Positions 7,570 through 11,480 of a stretch of 11,480 bases of DNA are shown here, piece by piece. The stretch is taken from assembly GCA_902766115.1 (NCBI GenBank), contig CACXCL010000153.1:1-11480 (forward strand), given 5' to 3'. The first letter of the stretch is position 1, and every line of letters starts with the position of its first letter. The position numbers were made by a program, and so were the translations under genes. This stretch comes from an uncultured Ruminococcus sp. (GTDB lineage: Bacteria; Bacillota; Clostridia; Oscillospirales; CAG-272). Under the pieces are notes generated by a model. That model ran no database searches. It was not told the origin of the DNA and saw only the letters and a program-made list of their open reading frames with translations.

Positions 7570-7598
7570 TTGATATTATCCCGCCGATGTGGTAAAAT
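7570..7598 (+). promoter_or_regulatory. Sigma-70/SigA-type promoter for the small membrane protein and PBP
   Basis: -35 TTGATA (7570-7575), a 17-bp spacer and -10 TAAAAT (7593-7598) form a near-consensus promoter. The predicted start near 7605 leaves about 60 nt before the ATG at 7666. It lies about 105 bp from the -10 of the divergent promoter. Confidence 0.72.
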
Positions 7599-7665
7599 AT
7601 TAACGCGAAGTTCCGCGCGCGGACGGGAGATCCGCCGGGAACGGCGTACAAAGGAGATACTGAAA

Positions 7666-7929
7666 ATGGATCTCGCAAAAATGAAGAAAAAGGCCGCCGC
7701 CATGTGGGACAACGTGACCCGCGGCGACTGGCTGATGGTCAGGAAGAATATCTCCGTCAGAGACGAGTACTACCGCAGAAGCGCGCCTCACAAGACCCTG
7801 TGGCACGACGATATGGAGATGGAGTTTTCCGTCTGTATCGCGCTTGTGATCGCCGCCGTCGCCCTGATCGGCGCCATGGCGGCGGTGAAGGGAATGTTCT
7901 GCAGGATGACGCGGAGAAAAAAGAGATGA
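7666..7929 (+). CDS. Small single-span membrane protein of unknown function
   Basis: I do not recognise this 87-residue protein. The ATG at 7666 is set by AAAGGAG (7650-7656), 9 nt upstream, and by the promoter at 7570-7598; the frame is open further upstream but lacks such signals. The first 53 residues are hydrophilic, basic at first (KMKKK), with WDNV, GDWLMVRKN and WHDDMEMEF stretches. One hydrophobic helix follows at about 54-75, and the protein ends in a basic tail (RMTRRKKR). No signal-peptidase site is evident. It precedes the PBP gene by 55 nt and is probably co-transcribed with it, which hints at a cell-envelope role (inference only). Topology is unclear because both flanks are basic. 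It is not an evident FtsL/DivIC homologue, since no coiled coil follows the helix. Confidence 0.75.
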   Translation: MDLAKMKKKAAAMWDNVTRGDWLMVRKNISVRDEYYRRSAPHKTLWHDDMEMEFSVCIALVIAAVALIGAMAAVKGMFCRMTRRKKR

Positions 7930-7933
7930 CCCG

Positions 7934-7954
7934 TCGCGGGGCGCCGCCCCGCGA
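7934..7954 (+). other. GC-rich hairpin between the small gene and the PBP gene
   Basis: TCGCGGGGC (7934-7942), a 3-nt loop and GCCCCGCGA (7946-7954) form a perfect 9-bp stem. No T-run follows, so it is not a standard terminator. Lying 5 nt after one stop and 17 nt before the next ribosome binding site, it may protect or process the mRNA and so set the two genes' relative expression (inference). Confidence 0.55.
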
Positions 7955-7971
7955 TACATAGCACGGAAGGA

Positions 7972-7977
7972 AGGAGG
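7972..7977 (+). promoter_or_regulatory. Ribosome binding site fixing the GTG start of the PBP
   Basis: AGGAGG is followed by 7 nt and then GTG at 7985. An ATG at 7978 overlaps this spacing but is out of frame and too close to the site. Confidence 0.75.
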
Positions 7978-7984
7978 ATGACGC

Positions 7985-10096
7985 GTGGAAAGGACCAAAA
8001 GCGGAATTATGAGATACATATTGCTGGGCGCGCTGTTCGTGATCCCGGCGCTGATCTACGTTTTCATGCTCGTCAACCTTCAGGTGTCGGGTCAGGACTA
8101 CTACACCATGGCGACTCCCATCAAGTACCACCAGCGTACCGTGAAGATCCAGGCACAGCGGGGCGAGATATACGACCGCAACGGCAAGCCGCTGGTCACA
8201 AACGAATTCTCCCGCGAGATAAGATTCGACTATTCCACGTTCCCGGTGTCCTCCGAGGGATGGAACGAGACCATCCTGACGGTGATCCGGACCGCGGAGC
8301 GCCACGGATTCGGGGATTCGGTGGTGCCGCCCCGGTACGAACCCTTTTCCGTCACGGTCTCCGACGCGGGGGTTCTGAAATTCGAATATATCCCGGAGTT
8401 TTCCGATTCCGTAAGATACGACAGATTCGTCAAGCTTTCCGAAGACATCGGCGTCGGGGAGAACGACACCGCCGACGAGGCGGCGGCGAGATTCCTCGCC
8501 CGGTACAAGATCACCGACGGGGACGGATTGTTTAGATACAGCCTTACGGACTCGGCTCTGCTTCTGAGATACAGGCTCGACATGGAGCTGTCAGACTTTT
8601 CGGCGGTGAGCCCCTATACCGTTGTTGACGGTGTGGACGTGGAACTGATCTCCGCCCTGAAGGAAAGCAAGCTTTCCGGCGTTGCCACCTATCAGAATTT
8701 CAGGAGAGTATACCACTACCCGGGATACGCCTCCCACATCCTCGGCAGGACCGGCAAGATCCAGGCGGAGGATCTGGAATACTACACCGAGGAGGGATAT
8801 CCTCTCGACGCGGTTGTGGGTATCTCCGGGGCGGAGCTTGCCTTTGAAAAGTACCTCCACGGCACCGACGGGGAGATTCTCATCACAGAGGACTCCTCGG
8901 GCAACGTGATCGATTCCGAGGTGACGAAGGAGCCCGTGGCGGGCAGCGACGTTTATCTCACCATCGACATCGGCATGCAGATGGCGGCGGAGGACGCCCT
9001 TGTGGACAACGTGGAGTGGATACGTAACGAATCCGCCGGGGAGGGCACCCACACCGGAGAGGACTGCAACTCCGGCGCGTTGTCGGCGATCTCCGCCAAA
9101 ACGGGCGAGGTGCTGGCTCTGGCGTCCTGTCCCACGTACAGCCTTGCCACTTTTGACGACGATTTGCCGTATCTTCTGAAGGACGAGCTTGCTCCCATGT
9201 ATAACCGTGCGCTGGAAGGGACCTTCCAGCCCGGCTCCACGTTCAAGATCGGCGTGGCGATGGGCGCGTTGGACTCCGGCGTCATCGACGAGAACACGCA
9301 GATCAAGGACGAGGGCGTATACGAGATCGACGGATTCCAGTTCCGCTGCTGGATCTACCTGATGTACAAGGAGACCCACGGCTGGGTCAACGTCACCGAC
9401 GCGATCCAGGTGTCCTGCAACTACTTCTTCTACGAGGTAGGCAGACGGCTCACCATCGAGAAGATCGACGATTATATGACCAGTTTCGGACTCGGGCAGC
9501 CCACCGGGATCGAACTGAACGAGAAGACCGGCATCCTTGCGAGCCCCGAGTACGTAGAGGAGAACGGCCTCCGCTCCTGGGCGATCGGAGACACGCTCCA
9601 GGCGTCCATCGGTCAGTCGTACAACCTTTTCACGCCACTGCAGATGAGCGTGTACATCTCGTCCGTCGTCAACAACGGCACCCGCTACTCGGCGCACATT
9701 CTCTCCAAGGTATGCCCCTACGGCTCCACTGAGCCGATCTTTGAGCCCGGCACGACTGTCGCCGCCGAGCGGAAGATCAAGGACGGCGTCCGCGAGATCG
9801 TCATGAACGCCATGAAAAACGTCATCGAGGACGGCTCGGTCTCCGAGATCTTCGAGGACTACCCCATCGTGATCGGCGGTAAGACCGGCACGGCGCAGGT
9901 CTCCGTCACCAGGAGCGACAACGCGATCTTCACCGCCTTCGCGCCCTTCGACGATCCCGAGATCGTGGTGGCGTCGGTGCTGGAGCAGGGCAACACCGGC
10001 TCCAACGCCGGCAGGTGCGTCCGCGACGTTTTCGATTACTACTTCAATATCGACGAGAACGCTCCGGAGGAGCCGGACGACGGAGGCGACGAATGA
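7985..10096 (+). CDS. Class B penicillin-binding protein (PBP2-type transpeptidase)
   Basis: This membrane-anchored D,D-transpeptidase cross-links peptidoglycan outside the cell. It has 703 residues from a GTG start. A short cytoplasmic N-terminus leads into one transmembrane helix (about 10-32). Next come the class B pedestal signature RGEIYDRNGKPL (59-70), a long variable region (about 85-215), YHYPGYASHILGRTGKI (243-259), and the GISGAELAFEKYLHG stretch (279-293). The transpeptidase domain has all three active-site motifs: STFK (S418, K421), SCN (477-479) and KTG (633-635). No PASTA domains are present, and the protein ends in an acidic tail. These features fit PBP2/PbpA-like elongation enzymes. 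SpoVD- or FtsI-like roles cannot be excluded, since rodA, mreCD or fts genes are not adjacent. The stop codon overlaps the nth start. Confidence 0.95.
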   Translation: MERTKSGIMRYILLGALFVIPALIYVFMLVNLQVSGQDYYTMATPIKYHQRTVKIQAQRGEIYDRNGKPLVTNEFSREIRFDYSTFPVSSEGWNETILTVIRTAERHGFGDSVVPPRYEPFSVTVSDAGVLKFEYIPEFSDSVRYDRFVKLSEDIGVGENDTADEAAARFLARYKITDGDGLFRYSLTDSALLLRYRLDMELSDFSAVSPYTVVDGVDVELISALKESKLSGVATYQNFRRVYHYPGYASHILGRTGKIQAEDLEYYTEEGYPLDAVVGISGAELAFEKYLHGTDGEILITEDSSGNVIDSEVTKEPVAGSDVYLTIDIGMQMAAEDALVDNVEWIRNESAGEGTHTGEDCNSGALSAISAKTGEVLALASCPTYSLATFDDDLPYLLKDELAPMYNRALEGTFQPGSTFKIGVAMGALDSGVIDENTQIKDEGVYEIDGFQFRCWIYLMYKETHGWVNVTDAIQVSCNYFFYEVGRRLTIEKIDDYMTSFGLGQPTGIELNEKTGILASPEYVEENGLRSWAIGDTLQASIGQSYNLFTPLQMSVYISSVVNNGTRYSAHILSKVCPYGSTEPIFEPGTTVAAERKIKDGVREIVMNAMKNVIEDGSVSEIFEDYPIVIGGKTGTAQVSVTRSDNAIFTAFAPFDDPEIVVASVLEQGNTGSNAGRCVRDVFDYYFNIDENAPEEPDDGGDE
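10082..10086 (+). promoter_or_regulatory. Ribosome binding site of nth inside the PBP coding end
   Basis: GGAGG lies 6 nt before the ATG at 10093, within the last codons of the PBP gene. It decides the nth start against a longer open frame reaching back to 10015, and indicates translational coupling. Confidence 0.7.
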
Positions 10097-10734
10097 CAGC
10101 GACCGACGTCAGGACGGAAAAGATAATCGCGGCGCTGGAGAAGCTCTATCCCGACGCCGTCTGCTCTCTCGAGTACGCGGAGGACCCCTGGCGGCTGTTG
10201 GTGGCGGCGCGGCTGTCCGCCCAGTGCACCGACGAGCGGGTCAATATAGTGACGAAGGTGCTTTTTGAACGATTCCCCGACGTCATGTCCGCCGCCCGCG
10301 GGGACCTCGGCGAGATCGAAGAGATCGTCCGCCCCTGCGGTCTGTTCCGCATGAAGGCGAAAAATATAGTCGATATGTCGCGGATCATAGTTGAAAAATA
10401 CGGCGGGCGCGTTCCCGATACCATGGACGGGCTGCTCTCGCTCCCCGGCGTTGGCCGCAAGATCGCCAACCTGATCCTCGGCGACGTGTTCGGCAAGGGC
10501 GGTATCGTGGCGGACACCCACTGCATCCGGATCTGCGGACGGCTGGGATACTACCCCGAGGATAAAAAGGATCCGCTCCTCACGGAGAGGGTGATGGACG
10601 GAGTGATCCCGAGGGAGGGGCAGAGCGCCTTCTGCCACAGGATCGTCATGTTCGGCAGGGAATACTGCACGGCGCGGTCCCCCCGCTGCGGCGACTGTCC
10701 TCTCGGGCAGTGGTGTAAACATAACAATACATAA
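10093..10734 (+). CDS. nth: Endonuclease III (DNA glycosylase/AP lyase)
   Basis: It removes oxidised pyrimidines from DNA in base excision repair. It has 213 residues, the usual length. RLSAQCTDERVN (40-51) is the family's early signature. The helix-hairpin-helix LPGVGRKIA (117-125) carries the catalytic Lys123, and ADTHC (140-144) the catalytic Asp141. Four cysteines in C-x6-C-x2-C-x5-C spacing (192, 199, 202, 208) form the [4Fe-4S] site. The start ATG shares ATGA (10093-10096) with the PBP stop. The frame extends upstream to 10015, but those residues are Arg-rich and lie inside the PBP gene. It is probably the last gene of this rightward unit, with hairpins and a terminator following. PBP and nth have no known functional link, so the overlap suggests shared expression only. 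Confidence 0.96.
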   Translation: MTATDVRTEKIIAALEKLYPDAVCSLEYAEDPWRLLVAARLSAQCTDERVNIVTKVLFERFPDVMSAARGDLGEIEEIVRPCGLFRMKAKNIVDMSRIIVEKYGGRVPDTMDGLLSLPGVGRKIANLILGDVFGKGGIVADTHCIRICGRLGYYPEDKKDPLLTERVMDGVIPREGQSAFCHRIVMFGREYCTARSPRCGDCPLGQWCKHNNT

Positions 10735-10747
10735 AACCGGATTCTGA

Positions 10748-10775
10748 CGCCGACTGTCCCATGTGACAGTCGGCG
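10748..10775 (+). other. Perfect 11-bp hairpin after nth
   Basis: CGCCGACTGTC (10748-10758) pairs with GACAGTCGGCG (10765-10775) around a 6-nt loop. It lies 13 nt after the nth stop codon. No T-run follows, so a 3'-end stabilising structure is more likely than termination at this point. Confidence 0.55.
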
Positions 10776-10896
10776 GCGATATTTGCCCTTTTCGACGTCG
10801 AAAAACGCCGAAAAGGGCAAGCGATATGCGCCTTTGCGCGCGATATGTGCCTCCGGCACGCGATATGTCCGCTTCGCGGACGCGGGCACTTTTTTT
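10776..10896 (+). repeat. Array of four GCGATAT boxes, each followed by a different hairpin
   Basis: GCGATAT occurs at 10776, 10821, 10840 and 10860. Each copy is followed at once by an inverted repeat of different sequence: TTGCCCTTTTCG/CGAAAAGGGCAA (10783-10820), GCGC/GCGC (10828-10839), GTGCC/GGCAC (10847-10859) and GTCCGC/GCGGAC (10867-10881). Then come a degenerate box start GCGGGCAC and seven T. GTGCC at 10847 could alternatively pair with GGCAC at 10885-10889 just before the T-run, which would form a terminator. The boxes are constant while the stems vary but stay paired. Confidence 0.7.
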
Positions 10897-10906
10897 GTTT
10901 ACCTCG

Positions 10907-10934
10907 TGCGCCTCCGGCGCATTTTTTCTTTTTT
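10907..10934 (+). terminator. Factor-independent terminator downstream of nth
   Basis: TGCGCC (10907-10912), loop TCC and GGCGCA (10916-10921) form a 6-bp GC-rich stem, followed by T6-C-T6 (10922-10934). It ends the rightward unit of small membrane protein, PBP and nth. Confidence 0.75.
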
Positions 10935-10981
10935 CAACTGCGCGTTGACCCGAAGTTTAGACCGATTCAACTAACGATTGA

Positions 10982-11010
10982 TTGACTCTTCCGGCGCGGG
11001 ATGGTATCAT
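10982..11010 (+). promoter_or_regulatory. Upstream SigA-type promoter before the transporter gene
   Basis: -35 TTGACT (10982-10987), a 17-bp spacer and -10 TATCAT (11005-11010) give good spacing. It lies 48 nt after the terminator T-run. Transcription would start near 11017, pass an 8-bp perfect hairpin (CGGCGCGG/CCGCGCCG, 11024-11044) and could continue into the transporter gene, or make a short RNA. Confidence 0.55.
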
Positions 11011-11094
11011 GGGACCGTGAAGACGGCGCGGCGAGTCCGCGCCGGATCGGAACGCCTCCCCTAAAGCTGCGGGAAAGCCCGTTTGAATTGATGG

Positions 11095-11120
11095 TTGACA
11101 TTTTCGGGGGGGGGTATAAT
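11095..11120 (+). promoter_or_regulatory. Consensus promoter with 14-bp spacer containing G9 (possible phase-variable promoter)
   Basis: A perfect -35 TTGACA (11095-11100) and a perfect -10 TATAAT (11115-11120) are separated by only 14 bp, TTTTC plus nine G (11106-11114). The usual optimum is 17 bp. Slippage of the G tract would change the spacing and hence promoter strength. The predicted start, near 11127, coincides with the first base of the leader stem. Confidence 0.6.
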
Positions 11121-11125
11121 TACCT

Positions 11126-11210
11126 TGAAACGTCGGGAATATCCCCGGGAAACGCGTCCTGTGTAGCGTTGTTTCGGTCGGCTGTTTTCTCCCGGCCGCC
11201 GGACGTTTCA
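11126..11210 (+). promoter_or_regulatory. Structured 5' leader of the transporter mRNA, candidate cis-regulatory RNA
   Basis: TGAAACGTC (11126-11134) is exactly complementary to GACGTTTCA (11202-11210) and closes a domain. Inside are three possible stems: GGG/CCC (11135-11145), AACGC/GCGTT (11151-11170) and GGTCGG/CCGGCC (11176-11197, one G-U pair). The loop side of the last stem carries GTTTTCTCC (11184-11192), the exact complement of GGAGAAAAC (11238-11246), which includes the gene's Shine-Dalgarno. I do not recognise a known riboswitch class. Confidence 0.45.
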
Positions 11211-11234
11211 TGACTTTTCAAAAGACAGCTTAAG

Positions 11235-11241
11235 AAAGGAG
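11235..11241 (+). promoter_or_regulatory. Ribosome binding site fixing the TTG start of the transporter gene
   Basis: AAAGGAG lies 8 nt before TTG at 11250. There is no ATG in frame until near the window end, so TTG is the only reasonable start. Confidence 0.75.
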
Positions 11242-11249
11242 AAAACGAC

Positions 11250-11480
11250 TTGAAAAAAGAAAAAAAACTTCCGGAACTCAAACGGGGCAAATGGCGGCTT
11301 GTCGACTGCTTCCTTTTCCTGTTCAAAGTCACTCCGCTCTGGACCGTCCTCGATCTGCTTGCCAACGTGCTCGAGACCGTGTACCCGTATCTTCAGCTTT
11401 TTACCACGGCGTCGTTCGTTGATACCGCTATTTCTGTCATTCGGGGCGAAGCGCCGGAATCGGCGATCGTCATGCCGCTC
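11250..11480 (+). CDS. ABC exporter-like membrane protein, N-terminal part (partial)
   Basis: Seventy-seven residues are visible before the right edge, in an uninterrupted frame from the TTG start. A basic cytoplasmic head (KKEKK, KRGKWR) leads to a hydrophobic segment from about residue 18 to 52, with FLFLFKVTPLWTVLDLL (21-37) and YPYLQLF (45-51), then FVDTAISVIRG (56-66). This pattern of an amphipathic start, TM1 with a mid-helix proline and FVD after it resembles the first transmembrane helix of half-size ABC exporters that carry TMD and ATPase in one chain. The ATPase domain is beyond the window, so substrate and even family remain provisional. Its control region is elaborate: two promoters, a G9 tract and a folded leader. 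That would fit a conditionally or variably expressed surface or efflux function (inference). Confidence 0.6.
   Translation, partial: MKKEKKLPELKRGKWRLVDCFLFLFKVTPLWTVLDLLANVLETVYPYLQLFTTASFVDTAISVIRGEAPESAIVMPL

Larger units (their letters stand above)
7348..7665. other. Divergent intergenic region (318 bp)
   Basis: No gene is supported here. The region holds a leftward promoter (7460-7488), a rightward promoter (7570-7598) and roughly 70-110 nt of untranslated leader on each side. The leftward leader can form a CCGGC/GCCGG hairpin, and the rightward leader a CGCCG/CGGCG hairpin at 7633-7646. A weak hairpin followed by eight T (7497-7531, plus strand) lies between the two promoters. Confidence 0.6.
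10735..11249. other. Intergenic region rich in hairpins and promoters (515 bp)
   Basis: No protein gene is supported. In order it holds a hairpin (10748-10775), a GCGATAT-hairpin array (10776-10889), a T7 tract (10890-10896), a terminator (10907-10934), a promoter (10982-11010), a hairpin (11024-11044), a second promoter with a G9 spacer (11095-11120) and a structured leader (11126-11249). A 70-codon open frame at 11001-11213 has no ribosome binding site and reads through these elements, so it is not called. Confidence 0.65.

Noticed and set aside
10015..10092. Longer N-terminus for endonuclease III
   Set aside because: It is Arg-rich, inside the PBP gene and without a ribosome binding site. 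The ATG at 10093 has GGAGG 6 nt upstream and gives the usual protein length.
10776..10896. CRISPR array
   Set aside because: The repeats are only 7 bp, the spacers are palindromic and of unequal length, and no cas gene is nearby.
11126..11210. Invertible DNA switch (inverton) bounded by the 9-bp inverted repeats
   Set aside because: The repeats are short and enclose only 67 bp that contain no promoter in either direction. The promoter lies outside them. An RNA stem starting at the predicted transcript start explains them better.
11001..11213. Seventy-codon open frame on the plus strand
   Set aside because: It has no ribosome binding site, reads through the -10, the G9 tract and the leader stems, and its product (FGGGYNYLE etc.) looks like no protein family.

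Overview
The window looks like a chromosomal segment of a GC-rich member of the Clostridia (Bacillota), most likely a gut or other anaerobic lineage. The pointers are a TM1266-type iron-only hydrogenase regulator, the (R)-citramalate route to isoleucine, a DUF1385 (YqhQ-like) gene directly ahead of prmC, AAAGGAG-type ribosome binding sites and several GTG/TTG starts. The assignment rests on gene content only. No mobile element, CRISPR array, tRNA or rRNA was seen.

Layout. (1) Bases 2-829 (+) are the C-terminal part of a right-handed beta-helix protein resembling carbohydrate-active enzymes such as GH141. It is followed by a perfect hairpin (836-863) and a bidirectional terminator (898-933). 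(2) Bases 939-7347 (-) form one compact leftward gene run. In transcription order it is a DUF1385 membrane protein, prmC (release-factor methyltransferase), leuA (2-isopropylmalate synthase), cimA (citramalate synthase), ddl (D-Ala-D-Ala ligase) and a small TM1266-type ACT-like regulator. Gaps are 18-36 nt, apart from a 23-nt overlap between the first two genes. A near-consensus promoter at 7460-7488 fits as the head of the run. (3) Bases 7348-7665 are a divergent promoter region. (4) Bases 7666-10734 (+) carry an unrecognised 87-residue one-helix membrane protein, a class B penicillin-binding protein, and nth (endonuclease III), whose start overlaps the PBP stop in ATGA. (5) Bases 10735-11249 hold no gene but much structure: a hairpin, a four-unit array of GCGATAT boxes each followed by a different hairpin, a factor-independent terminator, two promoters and a structured leader. 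(6) From 11250 (+) runs the N-terminus of a membrane protein that looks like an ABC exporter, cut by the window edge.

How the genes work together. leuA and cimA commit carbon to leucine and isoleucine. ddl and the PBP make and cross-link peptidoglycan stem peptides. prmC tunes translation termination and nth repairs oxidised DNA. These are mostly housekeeping functions.

The most unusual part is the control region of the putative ABC transporter. A perfect TTGACA and a perfect TATAAT are separated by only 14 bp that include a run of nine G, which suggests a phase-variable promoter. The predicted transcript starts on a 9-bp closing stem of a branched leader, and a loop in that leader is perfectly complementary over 9 nt to the gene's own Shine-Dalgarno sequence. 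Both are inferences from the sequence and need experimental or comparative support.
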